Shown in pieces: positions 1 to 9,742 of a stretch of DNA of 64,000 bases (positions are counted from its first letter, which is position 1; each line of letters starts with the position of its first letter). The notes under the pieces are model-generated. The model did not search any database and had not been told where the DNA came from. It was given only the letters and a program-made list of their open reading frames with translations. Position numbers and translations under genes: made by a program. Origin of the DNA: Streptococcus pantholopis (GTDB lineage Bacteria > Bacillota > Bacilli > Lactobacillales > Streptococcaceae); the NCBI RefSeq assembly GCF_001642085.1, contig NZ_CP014699.1:186001-250000 (forward strand), written 5' to 3'.

Positions 1-1
1 C

Positions 2-760
2 GATACCCGTAAACAGGTTCTGCAGTATGATGATGTGATGCGGGAACAGCGGGAAATTATTTATGCTGAACGCCGTGATGTGATTACCGCTTCCAGAGAT
101 TTAGGTCCGGAAATTAAAGCTATGGTGAAACGGACCATTGAACGAACAGTAGACTCTCACAGCCGTAACACCAACCGAGATGAAGCGCTGGAAGCTATTT
201 TAAACTTTGCCAAAACCAATCTTCTGCCCGAAGATTCTATTAAATTATCTGAATTAGAAAATCAAAAAGACAGTGAACTGAAAGAAGATCTCTATCAGCG
301 GGCTCTGAAGGTCTATGATCAGCAGATTGCCAAGCTCCGCGATAAGGAAGCTGTTATTGAATTTCAAAAGGTTCTGATTTTAATGGTAGTTGATAATAAG
401 TGGACCGATCATATTGATGCACTTGATCAACTGCGCAATGCTGTCGGCCTTCGCGGCTATGCTCAAAATAATCCTGTTGTTGAATATCAGTCTGAAGGTT
501 TCAGAATGTTCCAAGATATGATTGGGGCTATTGAGTTTGATGTAACACGGACGATGATGAAAGCACAGATTCATGAGCAGGAACGTGAACGGGCAGCCCG
601 TCCGTCCAGTACAACTGCTGCCAGAAATATCAGTGCCCGTCAGGTCACAGGTCAGCAAACTGAAGGTCTTGATTTTTCTAAAGTTAAGCGCAATGATCCT
701 TGTCCGTGCGGTTCCGGCAAGAAATTTAAAAACTGTCATGGCCGCAGGCGGCTGTCATAA
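2..760 (+). CDS. secA: Protein translocase subunit SecA, C-terminal part (5' end outside window)
   Basis: C-terminal 252 codons of SecA, the cytoplasmic ATPase that pushes preproteins through SecYEG. The reading frame is open from base 2, so the gene begins upstream of the window. What remains is the end of the helical scaffold ([12 protein letters not shown], then [19 protein letters not shown]), a polar linker, and the terminal zinc-binding tail [14 protein letters not shown] with its three Cys and one His. Only about the last third of the usual 840 or so residues is visible, so the nucleotide-binding domains cannot be inspected. The DAHP synthase gene starts 25 bp downstream after a clear Shine-Dalgarno sequence and no terminator lies between, so read-through is plausible. 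The SecA identification is secure. Confidence 0.97.
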   Translation, partial: DTRKQVLQYDDVMREQREIIYAERRDVITASRDLGPEIKAMVKRTIERTVDSHSRNTNRDEALEAILNFAKTNLLPEDSIKLSELENQKDSELKEDLYQRALKVYDQQIAKLRDKEAVIEFQKVLILMVVDNKWTDHIDALDQLRNAVGLRGYAQNNPVVEYQSEGFRMFQDMIGAIEFDVTRTMMKAQIHEQERERAARPSSTTAARNISARQVTGQQTEGLDFSKVKRNDPCPCGSGKKFKNCHGRRRLS

Positions 761-785
761 GAGCAGTTGAATCTCAGGAGAAAGC

Positions 786-1817
786 ATGTCATTCAAATCA
801 ACGAGCGAAAAAATTAATATTGAAGAAATAAAAAACAGCACTACCTTAGACGGTGCTGCTCTGTCTAAAAAAAGAGAGCGCGACCAACAGCTGACGGCCA
901 TTATCAAGGGTGAAGATGAGCGGCTGTTACTTGTTGTCGGCCCTTGTTCATCTGATGATGAAAAAGCCGTACTAGAATATGCCCGCCGTTTGGCTCAATT
1001 GCAAGAGGCTGTTAAAGATCGGCTCTTTCTTGTCATGCGGGTATATACAGCTAAACCGCGGACAAACGGCGATGGCTATAAAGGCTTGGTTCATCAGCCC
1101 AATGCCAAGGCGACACCTCATTTAATCAATGGGATAAAGGCTGTACGCAGGCTCCACTACCGCGTTATTGAAGAAACTGGCATGACGACCGCAGATGAAA
1201 TGCTTTATCCGGAAAATCTCCCCTTGGTCGACGATCTCGTCTCTTATATTGCTGTCGGGGCGCGGTCGGTTGAAAATCAGCAGCACCGTTTTGTGGCTTC
1301 TGGCATCGATGTGCCGACAGGAATGAAAAATCCGACTTCCGGCAATCTGACCGTCATGTTTAACGGTATTTATGCGGCTCAGGCTCGGCAAAATTTTCTT
1401 TTTAACGGGGAGGAAGTTGAGACATCGGGCAATACATTGGCGCATGTGATTTTGCGAGGGGGGACCAATGAGTATGGCAAAAATATCCCCAATTACTACT
1501 ACGACAATCTTTTAGAAACTATTGATCAATATGAAAAAATGGCACTTGAGAATCCTTTTATCATCATTGACACCAATCATGACAATTCAGGGAAAAATTA
1601 TCTTGAGCAGATTCGTATTGTTCGGCAGACACTTATCAATCGCGACTGGAGTGAAAAGATAAAACAGTATGTCCGCGGCTTCATGATTGAGTCTTATCTG
1701 GAAGACGGCAGGCAGGACAAGCCCGAAGTTTACGGCAAGTCCATTACGGATCCTTGTCTTGGCTGGGAGAAGACCGAGGAGCTGGTTCGCGAAATCTATC
1801 AGACATTAGGAATGTAA
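786..1817 (+). CDS. aroG: 3-deoxy-7-phosphoheptulonate (DAHP) synthase, first of two tandem copies
   Basis: Class I DAHP synthase (AroFGH type), 343 aa. It condenses phosphoenolpyruvate with erythrose 4-phosphate, the first step of the shikimate pathway to aromatic amino acids. Family signatures are VVGPCSSDD near residue 50, [12 protein letters not shown] near 90, the GARSVENQQHRFVASG segment and [11 protein letters not shown] in the middle, and [10 protein letters not shown] near 262. ATG start preceded by AGGAGAAAGC. The second paralogue begins one base after the stop codon, so the two are probably co-translated. The C-terminal 90 or so residues are nearly identical to the second copy while the N-termini differ, suggesting duplication with different allosteric behaviour. 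Which aromatic amino acid inhibits which copy cannot be read from the sequence. Confidence 0.95.
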   Translation: MSFKSTSEKINIEEIKNSTTLDGAALSKKRERDQQLTAIIKGEDERLLLVVGPCSSDDEKAVLEYARRLAQLQEAVKDRLFLVMRVYTAKPRTNGDGYKGLVHQPNAKATPHLINGIKAVRRLHYRVIEETGMTTADEMLYPENLPLVDDLVSYIAVGARSVENQQHRFVASGIDVPTGMKNPTSGNLTVMFNGIYAAQARQNFLFNGEEVETSGNTLAHVILRGGTNEYGKNIPNYYYDNLLETIDQYEKMALENPFIIIDTNHDNSGKNYLEQIRIVRQTLINRDWSEKIKQYVRGFMIESYLEDGRQDKPEVYGKSITDPCLGWEKTEELVREIYQTLGM

Positions 1818-1818
1818 A

Positions 1819-2880
1819 ATGGGAATTCATCAGAAAAGTGCGGCTCTTGATATCGCACAAATCAAAGCGCTGTCTAAGCTGGAAGGTCGCTTTCTTGACC
1901 GTAAACTGGCCAGAGATCAAGAACTGGCTGCTATCATCCGGGGGGAAGACGAGCGTCTGCTTTTAGTTATTGGCCCGTGTTCTTCAGACGATGAGAGGGC
2001 CGTGCTTGATTATGCCCACCGTTTGGCTGAACTTCAGGAAGCGGTTAAGGATAAAATTTTTATGGTCATGCGTGTCTATACGTCCAAACCGCGGACAAAC
2101 GGCGATGGCTATAAAGGGATGATTCATCAGCCTGATACTAGATCGGCGCCCAGCTTGATTGACGGGATAGCTGCTGTGAGGCGGCTGCACAGCCGTATTA
2201 TCACTGAGACCGGGCTGACGACCGCTGATGAAATGCTTTACCCTTCTAATCTGTCATTTTTGGACGATTTAGTTTCTTATCATGCGATTGGCGCCCGTTC
2301 TGTTGAGGACCAAGAACACCGCTTTGTGGCTTCCGGCCTGGATGTACCGACAGGAATGAAGAATCCGACTTCCGGCAATCTGACTGTCATGTTCAATGCC
2401 ATCTATGCAGCACAAAATAGGCAGAGTTTCATCTTTCATGATGCAGAAGTTGAGACAGACGGCAATCCTTTGGCGCATGCTATTCTTCGCGGGGGAGCTG
2501 CTTCTTCGGGTGAAAATCAGCCTAACTATGCTTATGAAGATTTGCTTAAAGCCATCAGTCAGTATGAAAAAATGGGCTTAAAAAATCCTTTTTTGCTGAT
2601 TGATGCTAATCATGACAATTCAGGGAAAAACTACCTTGAACAGATTCGAATTGTTCGGCAGACGCTTATCAACCGCGACTGGAATGAGAAAATCAAACGC
2701 TGTGTCCGTGGCTTCATGATTGAATCTTATTTGGAAGACGGCAGGCAGGATAAGCCCGAAATTTATGGTAAGTCCATCACGGATCCCTGTCTTGGCTGGG
2801 AGAAGACTGAAAAGCTTGTCCGTGAGATTTATACCTTTTTAGGCATTGGTTCTTACGAAGAACTGATTTTCAAATCATAG
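1819..2880 (+). CDS. aroG: DAHP synthase, second tandem copy
   Basis: Second class I DAHP synthase, 353 aa, catalysing the same reaction as its upstream neighbour. It keeps [48 protein letters not shown] and [10 protein letters not shown]. The start ATG lies one base after the preceding stop. No strong Shine-Dalgarno sequence is visible apart from purine-rich bases at the end of the first gene, which points to translational coupling. Differences from copy one concentrate in the first 30 residues and around residues 215-240, and this copy has about ten extra C-terminal residues. These are regions where isoenzymes of the family often differ in feedback control, which is inference here. acpS follows after a 64 bp gap. 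Confidence 0.95.
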   Translation: MGIHQKSAALDIAQIKALSKLEGRFLDRKLARDQELAAIIRGEDERLLLVIGPCSSDDERAVLDYAHRLAELQEAVKDKIFMVMRVYTSKPRTNGDGYKGMIHQPDTRSAPSLIDGIAAVRRLHSRIITETGLTTADEMLYPSNLSFLDDLVSYHAIGARSVEDQEHRFVASGLDVPTGMKNPTSGNLTVMFNAIYAAQNRQSFIFHDAEVETDGNPLAHAILRGGAASSGENQPNYAYEDLLKAISQYEKMGLKNPFLLIDANHDNSGKNYLEQIRIVRQTLINRDWNEKIKRCVRGFMIESYLEDGRQDKPEIYGKSITDPCLGWEKTEKLVREIYTFLGIGSYEELIFKS

Positions 2881-2944
2881 TGCGGAAAAAGAGAGATTGG
2901 CCTCCTCTTTTTTCTGTCTGCTCTTATCTTTTAAAGGAGAATTC

Positions 2945-3304
2945 ATGATAGTAGGACATGGCATTGATTTACAGGCCATAGATGCGATTGCGGCGGCTTA
3001 TAAGAAAAATAATTCATTTGCCCGGCGAATTTTAACAGATGAAGAATTAGCTGTTTTTCAGTCTTTATCTGCTCCTAAGCGGCAGATGGAATATCTGGCC
3101 GGCCGATGGGCCGCCAAAGAAGCTTTTTCTAAAGCTTTGGGGACCGGTATCGGTCCTGTCGGTTTTCGGGATATAGAAGTCCTGACTAACGACAAGGGAG
3201 CTCCTGTGATTACCCACTCGCCTTTTTCCGGGAAAAGTTTTATTTCCCTGAGTCACAGCGGAAACTTTGTTCAGGCCAGCGTTATTTTGGAGGCAGAAAA
3301 ATGA
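2945..3304 (+). CDS. acpS: Holo-[acyl-carrier-protein] synthase
   Basis: AcpS, 119 aa, the usual size. It transfers 4'-phosphopantetheine from coenzyme A to a serine of acyl carrier protein, activating fatty acid synthesis. The N-terminal [10 protein letters not shown] supplies the metal-binding Asp, and [16 protein letters not shown] is the second signature containing the conserved Glu and Lys. The frame is open further upstream, but the ATG at 2945 is preceded by AAAGGAGAATTC and gives the family's standard MIVGHGID start, so it is chosen. The stop codon overlaps the alr start by four bases (ATGA), the acpS-alr pair typical of streptococci. Confidence 0.96.
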   Translation: MIVGHGIDLQAIDAIAAAYKKNNSFARRILTDEELAVFQSLSAPKRQMEYLAGRWAAKEAFSKALGTGIGPVGFRDIEVLTNDKGAPVITHSPFSGKSFISLSHSGNFVQASVILEAEK

Positions 3305-4404
3305 TTCCTGGTTTACATCGGCCAACTAAAGCCATTATTAATTTACAGGCTATTGCTGATAATATTAAAACTATCCAAAGCCATATCCCCCAGGGGACGA
3401 AAACCTATGCTGTTGTTAAAGCGGATGCTTACGGCCACGGAGCTGTAAAAGTAGCTCATTTTATCCAGGGGATTGTAGATGCTTTTGCCGTTTCTAATCT
3501 GGATGAAGCGATTGAATTGCGGCAGTCCGGTATTACCAATGATATCCTAGTTTTGGGACCAATCGTTCCGGCTGATATCAAGCTGGCTAAAGCCTTTGCG
3601 CTGACCTTAACGGTAAGCAGTCTAGAATGGCTGGATGTGGCCCGGTCACAGGGATCTGATTTCCGTGATTTGACGGTCCATATCAAAGTGGATTCCGGTA
3701 TGGGGCGCATTGGTATCAGAACCGCCGAAGAAGCTAATTATTTACTATCAGAATTAAAAGAGGCCGGCAGTACAGTTGAGGGAATTTTTACGCATTTTGC
3801 AACGGCTGATGAGGTCGACGATCAAAAACTGCAGGAGCAGCTGGCCTTCTTTAAAAAAATTCTAGCTCAGTTAGACGAACAGCCTGAGCTGGTCCATGCC
3901 AGTAATTCGGCAGCCAGTCTGTGGCATAAGGAAACTATTTTTAGTGCCGTACGGCTGGGACTGGCCATCTATGGTTTAAATCCGAGCGGCAGCACGCTAA
4001 GCCTACCTTATCCCTTGAAACCAGCTCTGTCTCTGGAGTCTGCCCTGATTCAGATGAAAAAAATAGACGAAGGGGATAATGTGGGCTATGGTGCTACTTA
4101 CACTGCCTCTTCAGCACAGTATATCGGGACGGTTCCTATCGGCTACGCTGACGGATGGACACGCGATTTGCAAGGTTTTTCGGTACTTGTTGATGGACAG
4201 GAATGTGAGATTGTCGGCCGGATTTCAATGGACCAGCTGACAGTCCGCCTGCCGCAGGCTTATCCTTTAGGGACAAAAGTGACTTTAATTGGCACAGAAA
4301 AGGGCCAGAGGATTTCGGCAACTGATCTGGCCCGGAAACGCGGGACAATAAACTATGAGATCCTCTGCTTACTCAGCAGCCGTATACCTAGGCAGTACCT
4401 GTAA
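3301..4404 (+). CDS. alr: Alanine racemase
   Basis: PLP-dependent alanine racemase, 367 aa. It interconverts L- and D-alanine for peptidoglycan and teichoic acid D-alanylation in the cytoplasm. The PLP lysine sits in [10 protein letters not shown] near residue 39, and the second catalytic base, a Tyr, in [10 protein letters not shown] near residue 262. The VDSGMGRIG motif is also present. It is translationally coupled to acpS through an ATGA overlap. No strong terminator follows directly; the next 350 bases lead to recG and contain promoter-like sequences, so recG may have its own start of transcription. Confidence 0.97.
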   Translation: MIPGLHRPTKAIINLQAIADNIKTIQSHIPQGTKTYAVVKADAYGHGAVKVAHFIQGIVDAFAVSNLDEAIELRQSGITNDILVLGPIVPADIKLAKAFALTLTVSSLEWLDVARSQGSDFRDLTVHIKVDSGMGRIGIRTAEEANYLLSELKEAGSTVEGIFTHFATADEVDDQKLQEQLAFFKKILAQLDEQPELVHASNSAASLWHKETIFSAVRLGLAIYGLNPSGSTLSLPYPLKPALSLESALIQMKKIDEGDNVGYGATYTASSAQYIGTVPIGYADGWTRDLQGFSVLVDGQECEIVGRISMDQLTVRLPQAYPLGTKVTLIGTEKGQRISATDLARKRGTINYEILCLLSSRIPRQYL

Positions 4405-4758
4405 GCCTAACTCCCAAGAGACAAGTGAAAGCATCCTGCTTCTACTGACCGGAACCTTAAAATTTCTGAACAATGCAGCCTTGGCGCATTTGGCAAAAAG
4501 AGGGCAGTGCTCGATTCTTCAGTGATATGCTAGCTTTTAGTCCAGTTGCCAAAAGCAATGTTTTTCGGTCAGTCGGAATCTGTCAGAGCCGTTATGGGGG
4601 ATAAGCTTATTTTCCTTTGTTATAATAAGGGTGCTGTGCACTCTTTACATGAGGCGAAACTTTGTATGAAAATGTTAGAGTCCGGTCTTACTGCAAGGCT
4701 GCTATAATGAGTTAAAAAGTTAAATGGTCTTGTCTGTTGATTAGTTGGTGGAGAATAT
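4405..4758. other. Intergenic region between alr and recG
   Basis: No open frame here resembles a known gene. Two extended -10 sequences read towards recG: TGT-TATAAT ending at 4626 and TGC-TATAAT at 4700-4708. The stretch around 4440-4600 is unremarkable and carries no repeat-family sequence. Confidence 0.5.
4700..4708 (+). promoter_or_regulatory. Extended -10 promoter for recG
   Basis: TGC-TATAAT, a perfect -10 hexamer with the TG extension common in streptococcal promoters. No good -35 box is visible 17 bp upstream. A second extended -10 (TGT-TATAAT) lies about 80 bp upstream. The recG start codon is 50 bp downstream. Confidence 0.6.
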
Positions 4759-6774
4759 ATGGATTTACAATCATCTATTGCAGTTTTGAAAGGTTTAGGG
4801 CCCAAATCTGCTGAAAAATTTCAGAAATTAAATATTTACACCATAGAAGATCTCTTGCTTTACTATCCATTTCGTTATGAAGATTTTAAGGATAAGTCGG
4901 TTTTTGAGCTGGCTGATGGCGAAAAGGCCGTTATCAGCGGGACAGTAGTGACGCCTGCCAATGTTCAGTATTATGGACATAAGCGCAATCGTCTTTCCTT
5001 TAAAATGAAACAAGGAGAAGCTGTCATAAGCGTCAGTTTTTTTAATCAGCCTTACTTACAGGAGAAGGTGACAGTCGGCAGCAGGCTGGCCGTATTTGGG
5101 AAGTGGGATGCCCTGAAGTCGGCTGTTACAGGGATGAAAATCCTCGTTCAAGCGAGTGATGATTTGCAGCCTGTTTATCGATTAGGACAGGGTGTGACGC
5201 AAAATGCTTTGGTAAAGGCTGTTAAGGCAGCTTTTGCAGTCGGAGCCCATCAGTGGCTCCCCGAAAATCTTCCTCAGGTTTTGTTGGATAAATACCGGCT
5301 TTTAGGGCGCAGTCAGGCAACTGCAGCTATGCATTTCCCAAAGGATTTATCCCAGTACAGGCAGGCCCTGCGCCGCATTAAATTTGAAGAACTTTTCTAT
5401 TTTCAAATGCAGCTGCAGCTCCTCAAAGCAGCCAATAAAACAGAAAAAAGCGGTCTGGCCGTCAACTATAATCAAGAAGCTGTCCGGCAGAAAATTTCTC
5501 AACTGCCGTTTTCTTTGACAGCTTCTCAAAAAAACAGCCTCAATGATATTTTAACTGATATGCGATCAGGCAGACATATGAACCGGCTCCTGCAGGGAGA
5601 TGTCGGCTCCGGCAAGACGATTATTGCCAGTCTGGCCATGTATGCAACCTATACAGCAGGCTTTCAGTCAGCTTTAATGGTTCCGACAGAAATATTAGCA
5701 GAACAGCACTATGAAAGCTTATCTGCCCTGTTCCCCGATTTATCTATTGCGATTTTGACTTCAGGTATGAAAGCTCCGGTCAGGCGGACGGTTTTATCGG
5801 CTATAGCTTCCGGTTCAGTCAATATGATTGTTGGAACGCATGCCCTGATTCAGGAGGGTGTTGATTATCACCGTTTAGGTTTGGTTATTACAGATGAGCA
5901 GCACCGCTTCGGGGTTAGGCAGCGGAGGCTTTTTCGAGAAAAGGGGAGTAATCCGGATGTGCTCATGATGACCGCTACTCCCATTCCTCGGACGCTGGCG
6001 ATTACGACTTTTGGTGAAATGGATGTTTCAACGATTACTGAACTGCCTGCCGGACGCAGACCTATTCTGACCCGCTGGATAAAGCATGAAGAGCTTGAGA
6101 ACGTTTTTTCCTGGATGAAATCAGAATTAAAAAAAGGCGCTCAGGCTTATGTCATCTCACCGCTGATCGAGGAGTCTGAAAGTCTGGATTTGAAAAACGC
6201 CACAGACTTGTATGAGGAGCTTTCAGCCTATTTTGCAGCGGAAGCCAAGGTGGCTCTTTTGCACGGCCGTCTAAAAAATGAAGAAAAAGAAGCTATTATG
6301 CAGGATTTTAAAAGCAAGCGGCTTCAGATATTGGTTGCTACAACAGTCGTTGAAGTCGGGGTTAATGTGCCTGACGCCACTATTATGCTGATTATGGATG
6401 CTGATCGATTTGGTCTAAGCCAGCTGCACCAGCTGCGCGGACGTGTAGGCCGCGGCAGCAAACAGTCCTATGCTGTCTTGGTAGCTAATCCAAAGACAGA
6501 ATCGGGCAAAGAGCGAATGAAAGCAATGACTCAGACAACCGATGGTTTTCTGCTGGCAGAAGCGGATTTAAAACTGCGAGGGTCAGGTGAAATTTTTGGC
6601 ACGCGCCAGTCAGGCCTGCCTGAGTTTCAAGTAGCAGATGTGATTGAAGATTTTAATATTTTAGAAGAAGCCAGACGGGTCGCTGCCCTGATTGTTTCTG
6701 ACAGCCACTGGCAGCAGGACGAGCGCTGGCAGGTAATTGTGCCCAACTTGAATCAAAATGACAGCTTTGATTAG
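4759..6774 (+). CDS. recG: ATP-dependent DNA helicase RecG
   Basis: RecG, 671 aa, a superfamily 2 helicase that regresses stalled replication forks and processes Holliday junctions. The order of domains is an N-terminal wedge/OB region (residues 1-250), Walker A GDVGSGKT near 280, the DEQH box (ITDEQHRFG) near 378, the TATPIPRTL motif, then the C-terminal helicase lobe with QLRGRVGRG near 560. Length is normal for Firmicutes. The start ATG follows GGTGGAGAATAT. No strong Rho-independent terminator was found after the stop; a GCCTGA/TCAGGC hairpin at 6828-6843 lacks a T-run. Confidence 0.97.
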   Translation: MDLQSSIAVLKGLGPKSAEKFQKLNIYTIEDLLLYYPFRYEDFKDKSVFELADGEKAVISGTVVTPANVQYYGHKRNRLSFKMKQGEAVISVSFFNQPYLQEKVTVGSRLAVFGKWDALKSAVTGMKILVQASDDLQPVYRLGQGVTQNALVKAVKAAFAVGAHQWLPENLPQVLLDKYRLLGRSQATAAMHFPKDLSQYRQALRRIKFEELFYFQMQLQLLKAANKTEKSGLAVNYNQEAVRQKISQLPFSLTASQKNSLNDILTDMRSGRHMNRLLQGDVGSGKTIIASLAMYATYTAGFQSALMVPTEILAEQHYESLSALFPDLSIAILTSGMKAPVRRTVLSAIASGSVNMIVGTHALIQEGVDYHRLGLVITDEQHRFGVRQRRLFREKGSNPDVLMMTATPIPRTLAITTFGEMDVSTITELPAGRRPILTRWIKHEELENVFSWMKSELKKGAQAYVISPLIEESESLDLKNATDLYEELSAYFAAEAKVALLHGRLKNEEKEAIMQDFKSKRLQILVATTVVEVGVNVPDATIMLIMDADRFGLSQLHQLRGRVGRGSKQSYAVLVANPKTESGKERMKAMTQTTDGFLLAEADLKLRGSGEIFGTRQSGLPEFQVADVIEDFNILEEARRVAALIVSDSHWQQDERWQVIVPNLNQNDSFD

Positions 6775-7002
6775 ACTGCTTTTTGATATGAGGCGTCAAA
6801 ACAGCCGCAAATCCCAATAAACTTAAAGCCTGAAAAATCAGGCGGTCTCAGCAATGCTTAAGAAATTTGAAGAAAATAAAAGTCTTTGCCTTACCGTCAG
6901 CTGGCAAGGGCAGTTCTCGTAGCTGAGAGACCTGTCCAAAAATTTTTACTGATAGGCTAAATTTTATAATAATGCTTGCAAACAGGGCTTTTTACTGAAA
7001 TG

Positions 7003-7011
7003 TGTTACAAT
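7003..7011 (+). promoter_or_regulatory. Extended -10 promoter for the aldo/keto reductase
   Basis: TGT-TACAAT about 31 bp before the start codon. A TTGCAA at 6976 is too far upstream (24 bp) to be an ordinary -35 box, so this is proposed as an extended -10 promoter. Confidence 0.5.
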
Positions 7012-7041
7012 AAAGCTACGACAAAAACAAAGGAGTTATCT

Positions 7042-7956
7042 ATGTCACAAAAAATCGGCCCTACTCAAGTTCAGACTGCGCCTATCGCTTTAGGCTGTAT
7101 GCGAATGGGGGCCTTGGAAATCAGCAAAGCAGAGCAGGTCTTGACCGCTGCTTTAGAGCATGGTATCAATTTTTTTGACCATGCTGATATTTATGGTGCC
7201 GGTGAATCCGAGCGCCGTTTTGGACAGGCCGTCCGCAATCTGGGGGTAGAGCGTGAAAAGCTGCTGCTTCAGTCAAAATGCGGTATCCGTCAGGGGTATT
7301 ACGATTTTTCCAAAGACTATATTATTCAGACAGTTGAAGCGAGTCTTGAGAGGCTGGGGACTGATTATCTGGATTTTTTCCTGCTTCATCGTCCTGATGT
7401 TCTGATGGAGCCGGAAGAAATAGCTGAGGCCTTCAGTCAGCTTCATAAAGCAGGGAAAGTGAAGTATTTCGGTGTCAGCAACCAGAATCGCTACCAGATG
7501 GAGCTGCTTCAGGCTTATCTGGAACAGCCGCTTGTCATCAATCAGCTGCAGCTCTCTCCCGCTCATACTGTCCTGTTTGATGCCGGCCTGAACGTTAATA
7601 TGACCAATCAGGCTGCAATTGACCGTGAAAATGGGATTGTGGAGTACTGCCGCTTAAACCATGTAACCATTCAGGTTTGGTCTCCATTTCAAATTGATTT
7701 AGAGCAGGGGCTCTTTATGACTGATAAACGTTATAAAGCTTTAGCTCAGACTATTGAGAAATACGCTGAGCGTTACCATGTCTCAGCAGAGGCTATCATC
7801 ATTGCCTGGATTTTACGCCACCCTGCTCGAATGCAGGCTGTTATCGGTTCGATGAACCCAGACCGGATTGACCGGATTATGCAGGCTCAGCATATTTCCT
7901 TAACGCGTGCTGAATGGTATGATATTTACCAAAGCGCAGGGAACAAACTGCCATAG
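7042..7956 (+). CDS. Aldo/keto reductase family oxidoreductase
   Basis: NADPH-dependent aldo/keto reductase of the YdhF/YcsN type, 304 aa, with a TIM-barrel fold. The catalytic tetrad can be located: Asp and Tyr in FDHADIYGAGESE (Tyr near residue 50), Lys in LLQSKCG near 76, and His in FLLHRPD near 114. The C-terminal GSMNPDRIDRIMQA is the usual cofactor-binding helix. The ATG at 7042 follows AAAGGAGTTATCT and is preferred over an in-frame TTG at 6976 that would precede the promoter. The physiological substrate cannot be predicted. A single-gene unit bounded by its own promoter and terminator. Confidence 0.9.
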   Translation: MSQKIGPTQVQTAPIALGCMRMGALEISKAEQVLTAALEHGINFFDHADIYGAGESERRFGQAVRNLGVEREKLLLQSKCGIRQGYYDFSKDYIIQTVEASLERLGTDYLDFFLLHRPDVLMEPEEIAEAFSQLHKAGKVKYFGVSNQNRYQMELLQAYLEQPLVINQLQLSPAHTVLFDAGLNVNMTNQAAIDRENGIVEYCRLNHVTIQVWSPFQIDLEQGLFMTDKRYKALAQTIEKYAERYHVSAEAIIIAWILRHPARMQAVIGSMNPDRIDRIMQAQHISLTRAEWYDIYQSAGNKLP

Positions 7957-7964
7957 CAATTAAG

Positions 7965-8005
7965 CCTGTTTTTATGAGGGTCTAAAAACAGGTTTTGCTT
8001 TTTTA
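7965..8005 (+). terminator. Rho-independent terminator after the aldo/keto reductase
   Basis: Stem CCTGTTTTT (7965-7973) pairs with AAAAACAGG (7984-7992), followed by a T-rich tract interrupted by GC. Confidence 0.75.
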
Positions 8006-8136
8006 GAAATCTGATGAGCGTGTTTCACATTACTGGCTGACCGCTGCTACCTGTTCTGAATTTGGCAGTCACTCTATTGGATTATTAAAAAGGTACTTGT
8101 AAAAATTTAGAGGACTTTCCTGTGAGTGCAGGGCTG

Positions 8137-8204
8137 TCGGAAAGTCAGAAATTTATGATTTCGCAGGCGTGCCCCTGCCAGGATGACTAGGAGGGTGCGG
8201 TCTG
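8137..8204 (-). repeat. Degenerate fragment of the dispersed modular repeat (cluster 1)
   Basis: In reverse orientation this resembles the middle of the long repeat core: GACCGCACC, then CTAGTC, CTGGCAGGGG, then GCGAAATC/GATTTC. It lacks the AAGATACAAAG end and the flanking stems, so it is an eroded remnant. It sits between the terminator of the upstream gene and the HAD phosphatase gene, whose start is 53 bp further on. Confidence 0.65.
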
Positions 8205-8257
8205 CCTGGATATTTAAAAATGTGTTATTGTCTATTTCAGTATAAAGAGGAGAAAAT

Positions 8258-9640
8258 GTGGTAGTTAAGGCAGTATTTTTTGATATTGACGGGACGCTTT
8301 TAAATGACCGTAAAAATGTCCAACACTCAACCGAAAAAGCCATTCAGAGTCTAAAGGAACAGGGTGTTTTTGTAGGGCTGGCGACTGGCCGCGGTCCTGC
8401 TTTTGTGCAGCCTTATATGGAAAATTTAGGCCTTGATTTTGCGGTTACTTATAATGGTCAGTATATCTATACGCTTGATAAAATCCTGTATCAAAATCAG
8501 CTGCCAAAATCCTTGATCTACAAAGTTATCCGCTACGCAGGCGAAAAACGGCGGGAAATATCGCTGGGATTGGCTTCCGGTTTAGTCGGTTCCAATATTA
8601 TTAATATGGGGACCAGCAGATTTGGCCAGGTTGTCAGCAGCATTGTCCCTAAAAGGATGGCAAAAACCCTTGAGCAAAGTTTTAAACACTTAATCCGCCG
8701 GTTTAAACCGCAAAACATGGAAACCTTAGTAACAATCATGCGGGAACCGGTCTACCAAATTGTTATGGTAGCGACTGCCGGAGAAACGGCAAAGATTCGG
8801 GAAAAATTCCCCCACATTACGATTACCCGCAGCAGTCCTTACTCAGCAGACCTGATTTCGGAAGGACAGTCTAAGATTGAAGGGATTAAACGTGTCGGCC
8901 GTCTATTTGACTTTAGTTTGACTGAAGTAATGGCTTTTGGAGATTCTGAGAATGATATTGAGATGCTTTCAGGTGTAGGGATAGGCGTGGCAATGGGGAA
9001 TGCTTCTGAGACTGTCAAAGCAGAGTCCCATTATACAACAGCAAGTAATAATAATGACGGAATTTCAAAAGCGCTGGCGCATTATGGTCTGATTCATTTT
9101 GACACAGAACAAAGCTTTAAGAGTAAGGATGAGAATTTCAATAAGGTGAAAGATTTTCATCAGCTTATGGATGGAGATACGCTGGAAACGCCAAGGGTTT
9201 ATAGCCTTAAAGAAGCAGGAAACCGCGCAGATTTTAAGGCTGAAGAAATTGTGGAGTTTTTATATGCTGCCAGCCAGGGAGATCAAGATCAGTTTAAAAA
9301 TGCGGTACTAGATTTACATTATGCTATTGATAAGGCCAGAGAAAAAGTTCAGTCTAAAGAACACACAGAGACACCTTTGGTTGGTCAGGCTGATGCCTTG
9401 ACGGATTTATTGTATTTTACTTACGGTTCCTTTGTTTTGATGGGGGTGGATCCCAAACCTTTATTTGACACAGTTCATGAAGCCAATATGGGGAAAATCT
9501 TCCCTGACGGTAAAGCGCACTTTGATCCTGTGACACATAAGATATTAAAACCAGACGACTGGGAGGCACGCTTTGCTCCGGAAACCGCTATAAAAGCAGA
9601 GCTGGATAGGCAAATCCAAAAATCTTTACATAAAAAATAA
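8258..9640 (+). CDS. Cof-type HAD-IIB phosphatase with C-terminal nucleotide-pyrophosphatase-like domain
   Basis: 460 aa. Residues 1 to about 280 are a Cof/HAD-IIB hydrolase: motif I FFDIDGTLLND at the N-terminus, ATGRG near 45, and motif IV FGDSENDIEM near 230 with a following Lys-free cap. Members dephosphorylate sugar phosphates or phosphorylated cofactors. Residues from about 310 on form a separate helical domain (EIVEFLYAASQGDQ, GQADALTDLLYFTYGSF, HEANMGKI) resembling MazG-like or phosphoribosyl-ATP pyrophosphatase folds, so the protein looks like a fusion. GTG start at 8258 after AAAGAGGAG; an ATG two bases earlier is out of frame and meets a stop two codons later. Substrate unknown. 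Confidence 0.85.
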   Translation: MVVKAVFFDIDGTLLNDRKNVQHSTEKAIQSLKEQGVFVGLATGRGPAFVQPYMENLGLDFAVTYNGQYIYTLDKILYQNQLPKSLIYKVIRYAGEKRREISLGLASGLVGSNIINMGTSRFGQVVSSIVPKRMAKTLEQSFKHLIRRFKPQNMETLVTIMREPVYQIVMVATAGETAKIREKFPHITITRSSPYSADLISEGQSKIEGIKRVGRLFDFSLTEVMAFGDSENDIEMLSGVGIGVAMGNASETVKAESHYTTASNNNDGISKALAHYGLIHFDTEQSFKSKDENFNKVKDFHQLMDGDTLETPRVYSLKEAGNRADFKAEEIVEFLYAASQGDQDQFKNAVLDLHYAIDKAREKVQSKEHTETPLVGQADALTDLLYFTYGSFVLMGVDPKPLFDTVHEANMGKIFPDGKAHFDPVTHKILKPDDWEARFAPETAIKAELDRQIQKSLHKK

Positions 9641-9677
9641 AGCCATTTCATTCAAGTCAGAACGAAATGGCTTTTTG
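9641..9677. terminator. Bidirectional terminator between the HAD phosphatase and uspA
   Basis: AGCCATTTC (9641-9649) pairs with GAAATGGCT (9664-9672). TTTTT follows on the plus strand, and the A-rich bases before the stem give a T-rich tail on the minus strand, so it can serve both convergent genes. Confidence 0.85.
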
Positions 9678-9742
9678 AGCTAAGGACTGCTGTAATTAAG
9701 AGAGAAATCTATTGTTTGACAGCTAAGGAAAGGAAGGCATTA

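Noticed and set aside
380..739. 119-codon frame antisense to secA
   Set aside because: Shadow of the secA coding frame.
6976..7041. Longer N-terminus of the aldo/keto reductase from a TTG at 6976
   Set aside because: Would include the promoter -10 sequence, and the ATG at 7042 has a perfect AAAGGAG upstream.
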